Below, one piece after another: positions 1-8,781 of a stretch of DNA of 64,000 nt (within the stretch, counting starts at the first letter, position 1; every line of letters starts with the position of its first letter). A program made the translations under genes and the position numbers. The notes beneath the pieces are model-generated. The model had not been told where the DNA came from. It saw nothing but the letters and a program-made list of their open reading frames with translations, and did not search any database. This DNA comes from Lysinibacillus sp. JNUCC-52 (lineage in GTDB: Bacteria; Bacillota; Bacilli; Bacillales_A; Planococcaceae): positions 4,000,001-4,064,000 of the forward strand of contig NZ_CP065546.1 in NCBI RefSeq assembly GCF_015999545.1, written 5' to 3'.

Positions 1-3
1 TAA

Positions 4-44
4 AAGTATGCTAATATCAAAATAAATTGAATATTAGCATACTT
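4..44. repeat. Inverted repeat, terminator-like hairpin
   Basis: Two perfect 14-base arms (4-17 and 31-44) are separated by a 13-base AT-rich loop. No T-run follows on the plus strand. On the minus strand the hairpin is followed only by a short T-run, so it may end a gene lying left of the window. Confidence 0.4.
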
Positions 45-189
45 CACTTGTTGCATACAAAGTCCAATAAAAATGCTATGATTTGTAAGAAGTCAAAGAA
101 ATATACAATTTTAATACGTTTAAATATAATATGTAGGTAGAGTTACCTATCTATTTTGATTGTGTATATATTGATATGGAGGGTTAGTA

Positions 190-2337
190 TTGGAAAACGC
201 GTGTAATCATTTAGATAAAAGGGAGATATGGTATAGTGCGATACCACTGCTTCTATTGATTCCTCTTTTAATATTCAATAATCAGCTTATGTCTATTTTT
301 ACAGAAGGAAATATCCTCGGTTATTTAAGATTAATTATGAAAATATTAATTGTTGTATTCACGATGACAATTGCCATTCATTCTTGGCTTGTATTTTCGC
401 AGTTATTAATCAATCATACATTATACATAGGTAGTGTTTTCTTTCTTATCGCTTTGCTAGAGATTGCTAATATTGTCATATCAGTCCCACAAAGTGTAGA
501 CACAATATTAATAGGCGTCTGGATACAAATTTTTATGCGAATGGCTTTAGTAATAGGGATTCTACTTATTATTGCGAAGCCTAGAAAAAAGTTAACATTG
601 GCTCACCGGAGGGTAGCTTATGGAATAGCGATTTTGTCTGTTATGCTTATGCTTTTTAGTTTATATAAGGTACAGCCATTCCTTGAAGAGCATCAGCCAA
701 TAACTCCTCATACAGTACAATTATTGACTGGCGCTATACAAGGGGTTTCCATTTATTTTTTAAGCAAGCATTTTAAAAGTGCACGAAAACAGGTTTTGTG
801 GTTAATTAGTGGGTCCGTATATTTAATTTTGAGCGATGTTGTGTTTATTTTTAGCAAAGACGACAATGCTATTTGGATGTTTATTGCACTGTTTTACCAG
901 TTTTCAGCTTATTACGTTTTTTTAAAGGCGATTTACTATACATCAGTTGAGAAACCATATTTACAGCTATTAAAAATTAAGCAAGACCTGGAACAATCAC
1001 AACAGGAGCTTACTTTTCAAGCATATCATGATGATATTACCCAACTGCCAAATGAGCGTCTTTTATTAAAAACATTGAAAGAGGAGCTGCATAAGGATAG
1101 TAAACGAAAGGCGGTTATTTCTATTGAAATTGACCGACTTGCCACCATTAGTGATTCCTTAGGTATTAGCAATTCCAATAAAATGATGAAACTTGTAGCG
1201 GAAAGGATTCAAGCAATGCTACCGCCGCATTATTTTGCAACGAAGTTACGGGAAAGCCAATTTGTTATTTATATTAACCATGTACAAACACAAGAAGAAC
1301 TAATACAGTTTTGTTTGAACATTAAAAGTACGATGGAAAAACCTTTACAAGTTCAGCTTTTCTCATTAAAAGGGAATGTTAATATGGGTATTGCATTCAA
1401 TGAAAAAAATTGTTCTGCTGAAGAATTATTGATGCATGCACAGCTGGCAATGCGTGAAGCAAGCCAAATACCACAACGTTTCCTTTTCTATAAAGAGCAT
1501 ATGTCAACGGGCGTGACAGATCGTATATTGCTGGAGCAGGAATTACATAGAGCACTCGATCAACAGGAATTTTATTTGGATTACCAGCCCCAAATTAATT
1601 TGAAAACAGGGAAAATAGAATCGGTGGAGGCGCTTGTCCGTTGGCGACATCCAGTTCATGGTTTTGTGCCGCCTGATAAATTTATTGACATTGCCGAAGA
1701 GTCAGGGCTAATTATTCCTCTCGGTAAATGGATACTTGAAACAGCATGCTTGCAAGCAAAGGCATGGGAAGCACAAGGTCTACCTAAAATGAAGGTTGCT
1801 GTTAATTTATCGCTAGGACAATTATTCCAGCAAGATTTGGTGCAAATGGTGAAGGAGATTTTACAGCGAAGTAAGCTGGAACCAGCCTATCTACAGTTGG
1901 AAATAACCGAAAGTATGACAATGAATATTGATCAAATGACTCAATTACTACATGAGTTAAAGGCATTAGGAATTCAAATAGCAGTCGATGATTTTGGCAC
2001 AGGGTACTCGTCCTTGTCATATTTAAAAGAATTTCCAATTGATTGTTTAAAAATTGATCGCGCTTTTGTACATAATATTCAGCATGATGCTAATGATGAA
2101 GCACTCGTTTCTATGATTCTTTCCATGGCAAAGCATTTACGTTTAAAGGTTGTGGCTGAGGGGATAGAAGAAGTGGCTCAACTGGCTTTCCTTGTTGCAG
2201 GTGACTGCGATTATATTCAAGGCTATTTATTTAGTAAACCTATTACTGCCGAGCAGCTGACCGCGACTTTTTACGATTTACATGTACATGCTAATGAGAT
2301 TTTAGAGCAGTACAAATGCGGTAAAGAAAATAATTAA
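190..2337 (+). CDS. Membrane-bound EAL-domain protein with degenerate GGDEF (c-di-GMP phosphodiesterase)
   Basis: Predicted membrane enzyme that hydrolyses cyclic di-GMP. The N-terminal ~260 residues contain about eight hydrophobic segments, followed by a GGDEF-like domain (about 275-435) and an EAL domain (about 450-705). The GGDEF signature is lost: the expected GGDEF position reads RESQF, so cyclase activity is unlikely. The EAL residues look intact: EALVRW, NLS, EITES, DDFGTGYSS, LKIDRAF, AEGIE and the final QGYLFSKP. The start is TTG at 190 behind the GGAGGG at 179-184; no better ATG start lies in frame. It stands alone, transcribed toward the hairpin at 2366-2441. A diguanylate cyclase lies at 6911, so both halves of a c-di-GMP circuit are within 8 kb. 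Confidence 0.88.
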   Translation: MENACNHLDKREIWYSAIPLLLLIPLLIFNNQLMSIFTEGNILGYLRLIMKILIVVFTMTIAIHSWLVFSQLLINHTLYIGSVFFLIALLEIANIVISVPQSVDTILIGVWIQIFMRMALVIGILLIIAKPRKKLTLAHRRVAYGIAILSVMLMLFSLYKVQPFLEEHQPITPHTVQLLTGAIQGVSIYFLSKHFKSARKQVLWLISGSVYLILSDVVFIFSKDDNAIWMFIALFYQFSAYYVFLKAIYYTSVEKPYLQLLKIKQDLEQSQQELTFQAYHDDITQLPNERLLLKTLKEELHKDSKRKAVISIEIDRLATISDSLGISNSNKMMKLVAERIQAMLPPHYFATKLRESQFVIYINHVQTQEELIQFCLNIKSTMEKPLQVQLFSLKGNVNMGIAFNEKNCSAEELLMHAQLAMREASQIPQRFLFYKEHMSTGVTDRILLEQELHRALDQQEFYLDYQPQINLKTGKIESVEALVRWRHPVHGFVPPDKFIDIAEESGLIIPLGKWILETACLQAKAWEAQGLPKMKVAVNLSLGQLFQQDLVQMVKEILQRSKLEPAYLQLEITESMTMNIDQMTQLLHELKALGIQIAVDDFGTGYSSLSYLKEFPIDCLKIDRAFVHNIQHDANDEALVSMILSMAKHLRLKVVAEGIEEVAQLAFLVAGDCDYIQGYLFSKPITAEQLTATFYDLHVHANEILEQYKCGKENN

Positions 2338-2365
2338 TGAACCGAGTGAAAGCGAAATAAAAGGT

Positions 2366-2441
2366 AAATCCGCATTGACTTAAGTTGGACAGCTAATTTA
2401 GAAGTGATAAGCTGATCGACCTAAGTACAATGCGGATTTTT
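2366..2441 (+). terminator. Long imperfect hairpin terminator
   Basis: Arms AAATCCGCATTG (2366-2377) and CAATGCGGATTT (2428-2439) pair perfectly, with partial pairing inside the roughly 50-base loop and a T-run at the 3' end. It lies after the EAL gene and also downstream of the minus-strand spore genes. Confidence 0.55.
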
Positions 2442-2454
2442 TAAGTTGGGTTGT

Positions 2455-2646
2455 TTAATGAACGAGGTATTCTTCTTTTAGCTCGGAAATTGTGACTTCT
2501 GAGCGTTCTTCTAGTGAGCGACGTAAATGAACGGTAGCTGTTTTACCATCATCATGTAACTGATCAATCCAGACAGAAACGCCATTATAGCTCACTTCAT
2601 ATTCCTTTGGAGAGGCAACAATTTCTTGTGCGCGTAGATAATCCAA
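2455..2646 (-). CDS. sspH: H-type small acid-soluble spore protein
   Basis: A 63-residue protein resembling the SspH family of minor spore-core proteins. The family layout is visible: MDYLRAQEIVASP at the N-terminus, a central YNGVSVWI segment and an acidic C-terminus. The start is TTG at 2646, preceded by AAGGAGGGACA with good spacing. It follows a 52-residue spore-type gene by 13 bases and probably forms a forespore-expressed operon with it. No sigma-G promoter was assigned. Confidence 0.85.
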   Translation of the reverse strand: MDYLRAQEIVASPKEYEVSYNGVSVWIDQLHDDGKTATVHLRRSLEERSEVTISELKEEYLVH

Positions 2647-2659
2647 TTGATGTCCCTCC

Positions 2660-2818
2660 TTATTTTTTTTGCTTATTTTTCGTTACGGAATTAATAAGCT
2701 CTGTAAATTCTTGTGAAAATTCTTCTTTTACTTTATTCGGCGCAATTTTTTGGTTTTTTGGCGTTTGCGGTAATGAACCTTTGTTATTGCTTTGCCCTTG
2801 CTTATTATCTCTTCCCAT
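2660..2818 (-). CDS. Small YfhD-like protein, probably spore-associated
   Basis: A 52-residue hydrophilic protein starting MGRDNKQGQSNNKGSLPQTP and ending in a lysine-rich tail. The MGR start followed by a basic, Asn/Gln-rich stretch and LPQ-P resembles Bacillus YfhD. The ATG at 2818 has an AAAGGAGC ribosome site about 10 bases upstream. It ends 13 bases before sspH starts, which supports a shared transcript. The family match is from memory and tentative; the coding call is firmer because of the ribosome site, codon use and position. Confidence 0.62.
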   Translation of the reverse strand: MGRDNKQGQSNNKGSLPQTPKNQKIAPNKVKEEFSQEFTELINSVTKNKQKK

Positions 2819-2983
2819 AGTTGAGTGCTCCTTTCGCTTTAATATTTCTTAATATGGCTTTGAATTCATATTTTTATCAAGGGAAAAACTAGGGAAACAT
2901 AAGAATAACATGTAGCAATGCAAAAATATTTAGTGGTTCATTTGCTTATAAAATATCGTGCTGAGGATAAGGATAAAGTATGT

Positions 2984-4390
2984 TTATTTTTTGATTGAAA
3001 AATTATTATCTAACAGTGCCCAGTTTTGTGGGAAAGGAAAACCTAACGCCCAGTAACTAATACCACGTAGATGATATTCCTTAGTTAGGTCAAACTTAGC
3101 TTGAGCGCTTCTTGCATCTTCAAACCAAACTTCATGATTGCGTCCTTGCTTGTCAACATAGCGAAAATAAGGGGAATGTGTTGTTAGATCATATTGAATA
3201 GTTGCCCCATATTGTTGTGCTCTTGCAACCGCTTCTTGAGGGCTAAATGTTTCTGCTTCCTGACCTTTCACATGTGGAATGAGCCAATCGCGTGCATAAA
3301 TTTGGAAGCCTAAAAATATTTTATTAGCGGGTATTACTGTTAGCGCATATTCCACAACCTTCCTCATTTCATTAATTGGAGAGATTGCCTGTGGAGGTCC
3401 TAGTCGATAGCCCCATTCATATGTCATTAGCACGACAAAATCCACAATTCTGCCATGTGCCTCATAATCATATGCTTCATAAGTTGATCCTGCTGGAGAT
3501 GGCCCTGTTTTAGGAGCGAGTGCAGTTGAAACTAAAAAGCCTTTCGGATGAAGGCGATCAACGGCTAATTGAAGAAATTGGTTATAGTTTTCTCGATCTG
3601 CAGGTAGGACATTTTCGAAGTCTATATTTAGCACTTTATAGCCCTTATCTTCCATGACTTTTAATATATTATCGATGACTTTTTCTGATAATTGTTGATT
3701 TGACAATATCACGTGGGTTAAGTTGGACCCGCTTTCTGTAGAAGTGAAGTTCGTTAAGGTTAACATCGGAATAATATTTTGAGAGTTGGCAGCAGTTATC
3801 ATTGCTTTGTCGTTTAACGGTTCCAATGTTCCATCTTCGTTCATCAAATAAGCAAACGGGCTAAAATACGTAAGTAGAGAGCCTAATGCATTTAGTGACT
3901 GTACTGCTTTTTCAGGTGTTTCGTACGTATAGGCATTTATTTCAATAGTAGGTTTCATTCGTGGAATAATTAAATGCGAACCTACATAGATCATATTGGG
4001 GTTTGTAATATCGTTTTCCTCTATTATGGCCTGTACGGTTGTATTATAGTCCTTAGCGATTTGCGATAATGTCTCGCCACTTTCTACAACATGAATGATG
4101 GGAGGAATAATTAGTTTTGTTCCTGGTGTTAAAAGATCGGGGTTTGTAAGATGATTTACTTGGATAATGGATTGCAGTGACACGTGATATTGTTGGGCAA
4201 TAGACGACAACGTTTCTCCTTTTTTAACGGTATGTGTTGTAAAAGAAGAAGGTATAACGAGTGATTGTCCAATCACTAATTGATTTGGGTCAGGTAAAGC
4301 GTTTAATTGAATAATAGCGCTCATTGGTGCAGCATAGCGGTTCGCAATTTGCCATAGTGTTTCACCAGCGCTTACTACATGTATTAACAT
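2984..4390 (-). CDS. Spore cortex-lytic enzyme with three LysM domains and GH18 (SleL/YaaH type)
   Basis: Likely N-acetylglucosaminidase acting on spore cortex fragments during germination. Three LysM repeats (about 1-48, 52-97, 98-144) each carry the GETL...I..N...P...VG..L.IP pattern. A GH18 domain of roughly 310 residues follows. The GH18 catalytic segment reads LNIDFENV, keeping the essential Glu. B. subtilis YaaH has two LysM repeats as I recall, so three is a small expansion. There is no signal peptide, as expected for coat-located SleL proteins made in the mother cell. The ATG at 4390 has an AGGAGGAGA site just upstream. It is a single-gene unit, divergent from the next gene. Confidence 0.85.
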   Translation of the reverse strand: MLIHVVSAGETLWQIANRYAAPMSAIIQLNALPDPNQLVIGQSLVIPSSFTTHTVKKGETLSSIAQQYHVSLQSIIQVNHLTNPDLLTPGTKLIIPPIIHVVESGETLSQIAKDYNTTVQAIIEENDITNPNMIYVGSHLIIPRMKPTIEINAYTYETPEKAVQSLNALGSLLTYFSPFAYLMNEDGTLEPLNDKAMITAANSQNIIPMLTLTNFTSTESGSNLTHVILSNQQLSEKVIDNILKVMEDKGYKVLNIDFENVLPADRENYNQFLQLAVDRLHPKGFLVSTALAPKTGPSPAGSTYEAYDYEAHGRIVDFVVLMTYEWGYRLGPPQAISPINEMRKVVEYALTVIPANKIFLGFQIYARDWLIPHVKGQEAETFSPQEAVARAQQYGATIQYDLTTHSPYFRYVDKQGRNHEVWFEDARSAQAKFDLTKEYHLRGISYWALGFPFPQNWALLDNNFSIKK

Positions 4391-4567
4391 TCGGTCTCCT
4401 CCTAAATAGGTTTTGTTAATGCATCATATGTAACTAAATATCTACCTAATGATGAAATACAGTGTTATTTTTAAATGTTTAATCATTTCAATACTCATAT
4501 TTTTTTCTTATTAGTTATACATAGTATAGTAGATGCGAATTGTATCATTAGAGAAAGGAGCTGGACG

Positions 4568-5917
4568 TTGAAGAAAGTAAAGCTCACAGGAAGAATTGTT
4601 AGCCCAGGTGATCCAGATTATGATGAAGCGAGAACAAATAATAATTTAAGTGTGCCAAAATTCCCGAGTAAAATTGTTTTTTGTCAAAGAACTAAAGATG
4701 TAATCAATGCGTTAAAGTGGGTTAGGGAAAATAATGAAGATTTTCGAGTAAGGAGCGGACGACATCATTATGAAAACTACTCCTTAGTGAATCACGGTCT
4801 GATTATAGATGTCAGTGAAATGGATGATATCACCGTTAATGTGGAAAATGGAACTGCTCGAATTGAGGCTGGTGCAAATCTTGGAAAAGTGTACCGTACA
4901 TTATGGCAACATCGTATGACAATCCCTGCTGGTACCGAAAGTAGTGTTGGCATTGTGGGCTTGACATTAGGTGGTGGGATTGGGATGTTATCACGTCATT
5001 TTGGGCTTACTTGCGATCAATTAATTGAAATTGAAATGGTTAGAGCAAGTGAACATCAAGGAGCAGAGTTAATTCAAGCAAACCGACATGTAAATAGTGA
5101 CTTGTTTTGGGCTAGTTGTGGCGGTGGTGGGGGCAATTTCGGTGTTGTTACTGCCCTTACGTTCAAGCTTCAACCTATTTCAGACGTTACCCTTTTTGCT
5201 ATCGTGTGGGAGTGGGATGATTTTGAGATTGCATTTGATGCTTGGCAAAAATGGGCGCCATTTACCGATGAACGCATAACTTCACAAATAGAGCTAAAAT
5301 CACAGGAAGTGGGCGAAATTGTTGTGCAAGGTTTGTTTGTAGGTGAGGCGTCGGAATTAAAAAAGCTTTTACGCCCTTTAAGGAAAAGTGGTTCACCTAC
5401 GGAAGTGTGGATAAAAGAAGTACCGTACATAAAAGCGGTACGATTTTTTGATGTTGCAAGCGGCAATCAACCAGCATTCCGCAAACGATCAGGCTCTTTT
5501 ATTGAAAAACCGTTTCCACATGTGGCAATTGCAAGAATGAAACAATTTTTAGCAAATGCCCCTAATCGAAATGCGAGCATCTGGCAGCAGTCTCTAAGAG
5601 GGGCTGTAGGTCAAATTGGATCAAGCAAAACGGCTTTTTATTATAGAACAGCATTGATTGCTCAGGAATATATTACCTCATGGGAAAATCATGAAGCCGA
5701 AAATGAAAACGTTCAGTGGGTTGAGGATATAAGAAGAACATTATCTCCTTTTACTATGGGGGATTATGTGAATTTTCCAGATCAATCGATTCAAAATTGG
5801 CCTACTGCTTATTATGGACGTAATTTTAGACGTTTACGAGAAGTCAAAACCAAATACGACCCTTACAATGTTTTTACATTCCCTCAAAGTATTCCAACAA
5901 TTAAAAAGTGGATGTAG
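4568..5917 (+). CDS. FAD-dependent oxidase, berberine-bridge type
   Basis: A 450-residue flavoprotein oxidase. The FAD-binding PCMH domain spans about 30-215 and the berberine-bridge C-terminus ends in YYGRNFRRLREVKTKYDPYN and a proline-containing tail. RSGRHHYENYS matches the site of the covalent FAD-histidine. The segment that often carries the second FAD-linking Cys reads AGTESSVGIVGLTLGGG and has no Cys, so FAD is probably bound through His only. I chose TTG at 4568, eight bases after AGAAAGGAGCT; an upstream in-frame ATG (4475) would add a non-conserved extension lacking a ribosome site. The substrate is unknown. It is monocistronic, with a terminator at 5952. Confidence 0.8.
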   Translation: MKKVKLTGRIVSPGDPDYDEARTNNNLSVPKFPSKIVFCQRTKDVINALKWVRENNEDFRVRSGRHHYENYSLVNHGLIIDVSEMDDITVNVENGTARIEAGANLGKVYRTLWQHRMTIPAGTESSVGIVGLTLGGGIGMLSRHFGLTCDQLIEIEMVRASEHQGAELIQANRHVNSDLFWASCGGGGGNFGVVTALTFKLQPISDVTLFAIVWEWDDFEIAFDAWQKWAPFTDERITSQIELKSQEVGEIVVQGLFVGEASELKKLLRPLRKSGSPTEVWIKEVPYIKAVRFFDVASGNQPAFRKRSGSFIEKPFPHVAIARMKQFLANAPNRNASIWQQSLRGAVGQIGSSKTAFYYRTALIAQEYITSWENHEAENENVQWVEDIRRTLSPFTMGDYVNFPDQSIQNWPTAYYGRNFRRLREVKTKYDPYNVFTFPQSIPTIKKWM

Positions 5918-5951
5918 CATCAAACAAGTTTTTTAAAATGTCATGACATAA

Positions 5952-5991
5952 AGAGTAGAGTGCGATTGAAACTTAGCATTCTACTTTTTTT
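5952..5991 (+). terminator. Rho-independent terminator of the FAD oxidase gene
   Basis: Arms AGTAGAGTGC (5954-5963) and GCATTCTACT (5976-5985) pair with one G-U, followed by a seven-base T-run. It separates the oxidase from the rsbQ-like gene. Confidence 0.75.
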
Positions 5992-6081
5992 GTGAAGTTT
6001 ACTATTATTATTTCCTTGATAATTATTGAAAGCACAGTCAAAATGGAGATATTACATATATTTCTAAAAGGGGTAAATGCG

Positions 6082-6882
6082 ATGATGGATGTTGTTGTAC
6101 GCAATAATGTGAAAATTATTGGAAAAGGGCAGAAACCGATTCTTTTTGCACATGGATTTGGCTGCGATCAAAATATGTGGCGCTATATTACGCCTGCTTT
6201 CGAGGAGCAATACCAAATTATTTTGTTTGATTATGTTGGTTCTGGTAATTCAGATTTAAACGCTTATCAATCTGATAAATATCAGTCTCTACAAGGGTAC
6301 AAGCAAGATGTTTTAGACATAATTGAAGCGCTTGGGCTGCAACAGGTCATTTTTATTGGTCACTCTATTAGTTCAATGATTGGTTTACTTGCATCAATCG
6401 AACGCCCTGATTACTTTGAAAAACTAATTATGATTGGACCTTCGCCGCGGTATTTAAATGATGACAATGGCTATGTTGGTGGATTTGAGCTGAGTGATAT
6501 TACGGAAATATTAGATATGATGGAAATGAATTTTTCAGGTTGGGCTAGCTTTCTAGCACCGATTGCCATGAATAATCCTGACTCTCCTAAACTAACAAAA
6601 GAGCTTGAACAAACTTTTAATTCTGCTAACCCACTGATTGCAAGGGAGTTTGCGGAAGTAACGTTTTTATCAGATCATCGAGGCGACTTAACAAAGGCTA
6701 GTGTGAGTGTGCCTATTTTAATTATGCAATGTTCGGACGATAGTATCGTTCCAATTGAGGTTGGCGAATATTTGCACAATCATTTAAAAGCCAGTACGTT
6801 TCGATTAATGACTGCAAAAGGTCATTATCCTCATATTAGCCATCCTGAGGAAACGATTCAGTTAATTACACAATTTCTGTAA
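6082..6882 (+). CDS. rsbQ: RsbQ-like alpha/beta hydrolase (stress-signalling receptor)
   Basis: A 266-residue alpha/beta hydrolase that matches B. subtilis RsbQ along its length as I recall it: HGFGCDQNMW, the FDYVGSGNSDL segment, the nucleophile motif GHSIS, GPSPRYLND and SHPEETIQLI. The expected triad is present: Ser95, Asp219 and His248. RsbQ binds or cleaves a small hydrophobic ligand and is required by its partner RsbP in the energy-stress branch of the sigma-B pathway. The start is ATG 6082 after AAAAGGGG; an in-frame ATG at 5992 lacks a ribosome site. The next gene follows after 28 bases and carries an RsbP-like PAS region, so the pair is operonic and functionally linked. Confidence 0.88.
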   Translation: MMDVVVRNNVKIIGKGQKPILFAHGFGCDQNMWRYITPAFEEQYQIILFDYVGSGNSDLNAYQSDKYQSLQGYKQDVLDIIEALGLQQVIFIGHSISSMIGLLASIERPDYFEKLIMIGPSPRYLNDDNGYVGGFELSDITEILDMMEMNFSGWASFLAPIAMNNPDSPKLTKELEQTFNSANPLIAREFAEVTFLSDHRGDLTKASVSVPILIMQCSDDSIVPIEVGEYLHNHLKASTFRLMTAKGHYPHISHPEETIQLITQFL

Positions 6883-6910
6883 TGGAATAAGAAAGGATTA
6901 TGAATAATTC

Positions 6911-7900
6911 ATGGATAAACGATTGAACTATGCACCTTGTGGATTTATTGCCATTACGCATGATGGAATGATGATAGAGGTGAATCAGACCTTTCTTGAG
7001 TGGATAGGTTATGAACGGGTGGATTTATTACACCAGCATATTGAATTGCTAATGTCCAAGCCTAATAAGATGATTTTTCATTCTTATTTTTACCCAACAA
7101 TAAATCTGAACGATCATGTGGAAGAACTGTTTATCAGTTTAAAGCATCGCGATGGTACTGCGATTCCTTTTCTATTGAATGGTAGGAAGTATATGGTGGG
7201 AGAGGCTGAATGTATTGATTGTATTTTAGTGCCTATGAAAAAGCGCATTGATTATGAATTAGAGTTACGCTCAGCTAAAAAGCAATTAGAGGCTGCTTAT
7301 TTAGAAAAGGATCAGGCTTTAGCTAAATTAGAGCAACTGCATTTGGAAATTGAGCGAAAACAAAATGAGCTTTTAAGCATAAACGCCACATTAGTAGAAC
7401 TATCCGTTACTGATAAGCTAACAGGATTGAAGAACAGAAGGTTTTTTCAAGAGAAGCTTGAGGAGCAACTTGCTATATTCGATGAAACAGCACAACTATT
7501 CTCTCTTTTAATTTTGGATATCGATCATTTTAAAAAGGTAAATGATACATACGGACATCAAGTAGGTGATGAAGTTCTTGCCCAATTGGCACGAATTTTA
7601 AATGCGCATGCCCGACAAGATGATGTCGTCGCTCGTTATGGTGGAGAGGAATTTGTTATTATTTTACCTGAAACAGATGTAGATACGTCGAGGACGATTG
7701 CTGAGCAAATACGTCGGGTTGTTGAACAGGCGGAATGGCAAACTGGTAAAGTCACGATAAGTATCGGTATTGCGACCGTAACAGAAAAGGATACAGATGC
7801 AACGATTTTGAAAAAGGCAGATCAAGCATTATATGTATCGAAAGAGAACGGAAGAAATAGGGTAAGCACTTTTGAGTGCCTGACACCCAAACAATTCTGA
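6911..7900 (+). CDS. PAS-coiled-coil-GGDEF diguanylate cyclase with RsbP-like sensor region
   Basis: A soluble 329-residue diguanylate cyclase. The PAS domain covers about 1-110, a coiled coil about 115-165 and GGDEF about 165-325. The active-site signature is GGEEF (244-248), and an RxxD inhibitory site (R235-D238) sits exactly five residues before it, so both synthesis and product inhibition are expected. The N-terminus (MDKRLNYAPCGFIAI, later EELFISLKHRDG and IPFLLN) closely resembles B. subtilis RsbP as I recall it, but RsbP ends in a PP2C phosphatase and this protein does not. It lies 28 bases behind the rsbQ-like gene. I infer that RsbQ feeds a ligand-derived signal to the PAS domain, which drives c-di-GMP output. 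Confidence 0.9.
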   Translation: MDKRLNYAPCGFIAITHDGMMIEVNQTFLEWIGYERVDLLHQHIELLMSKPNKMIFHSYFYPTINLNDHVEELFISLKHRDGTAIPFLLNGRKYMVGEAECIDCILVPMKKRIDYELELRSAKKQLEAAYLEKDQALAKLEQLHLEIERKQNELLSINATLVELSVTDKLTGLKNRRFFQEKLEEQLAIFDETAQLFSLLILDIDHFKKVNDTYGHQVGDEVLAQLARILNAHARQDDVVARYGGEEFVIILPETDVDTSRTIAEQIRRVVEQAEWQTGKVTISIGIATVTEKDTDATILKKADQALYVSKENGRNRVSTFECLTPKQF

Positions 7901-7991
7901 CAATTGGCTACATTTTGCTGGACTATGTAATTTGTTGTTTTCTACTGTATAATAATGAACAGTAAATAGGAAAAAGGCGGTACGAAAGACG

Positions 7992-8756
7992 ATGAAGAGA
8001 ATAGAATCTACGCAAAATGCGTTGGTAAAATATTGGAAAAAATTAGCGACTACACGAAAAGAACGTGAGCGTTCAGGTGAGTTTTTAGTTGAGGGATTCC
8101 ATTTAGTAGAAGAAGCGCTGAAAAATAGTGGTCAAGTGTTACAGCTAATTGTGCGAGAGGGTGTTGACTTACCGATGCTATGGCCAATTGATGATGTGGC
8201 AATGGTAGAAGTAACGGCAGCTGTTGCAAAGGAATTTGCTGAGACCGAGACTTCACAAGGTGTGTTTGCTGTTTGTAAGCAAATGACGGTAGAGCAAGAT
8301 GTCATGGGTTCATGGCGCAAAGTCCTTTTAATCGATGCTGTACAAGATCCAGGTAACATTGGCACAATGATTCGAACAGCAGATGCAGCTGGTTTAGATG
8401 CGGTTATACTTGGCAAAGGCTGTGCAGATCTTTATAACCCGAAAACGTTGCGCTCTGCTCAAGGGTCACATTTCCATATTCCAGTGATTCGTGGGGAATT
8501 AGAGGATTGGATCGATATGCTTCAGGATAATGGTGTTCCAGTATTTGGAACGGCGCTTGATGAAGATGCTGTCATTTATCATGATATTCAGCATACAGGT
8601 GCTTTCGCTATTATGATGGGGAATGAAGGCAGTGGCATTAATCCACAGTTATTAGCAATGACCGATCAAAATATGATTATTCCTATTTTCGGACAAGCAG
8701 AATCATTAAATGTCGCTGTTGCAACGGGTATTGTTTTGTATGGATTTGTAAAATAG
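7992..8756 (+). CDS. ysgA: TrmH/SpoU-family RNA 2'-O-methyltransferase
   Basis: A 254-residue SPOUT methyltransferase that transfers a methyl group from S-adenosylmethionine to a ribose 2'-OH in tRNA or rRNA. An N-terminal substrate-binding region (about 1-95) precedes the SPOUT domain. All three motifs are visible: QDPGNIGTMIRTADAAG, IMMGNEGSGI and the knot-forming IPIFGQAESLNVAVATG. Its position directly before pheST matches B. subtilis ysgA. The exact target base is not known. The start is ATG 7992 behind AAAAGGCGG. Confidence 0.85.
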   Translation: MKRIESTQNALVKYWKKLATTRKERERSGEFLVEGFHLVEEALKNSGQVLQLIVREGVDLPMLWPIDDVAMVEVTAAVAKEFAETETSQGVFAVCKQMTVEQDVMGSWRKVLLIDAVQDPGNIGTMIRTADAAGLDAVILGKGCADLYNPKTLRSAQGSHFHIPVIRGELEDWIDMLQDNGVPVFGTALDEDAVIYHDIQHTGAFAIMMGNEGSGINPQLLAMTDQNMIIPIFGQAESLNVAVATGIVLYGFVK

Positions 8757-8781
8757 GTTTTGTTTTACGTGCGTAACACTA

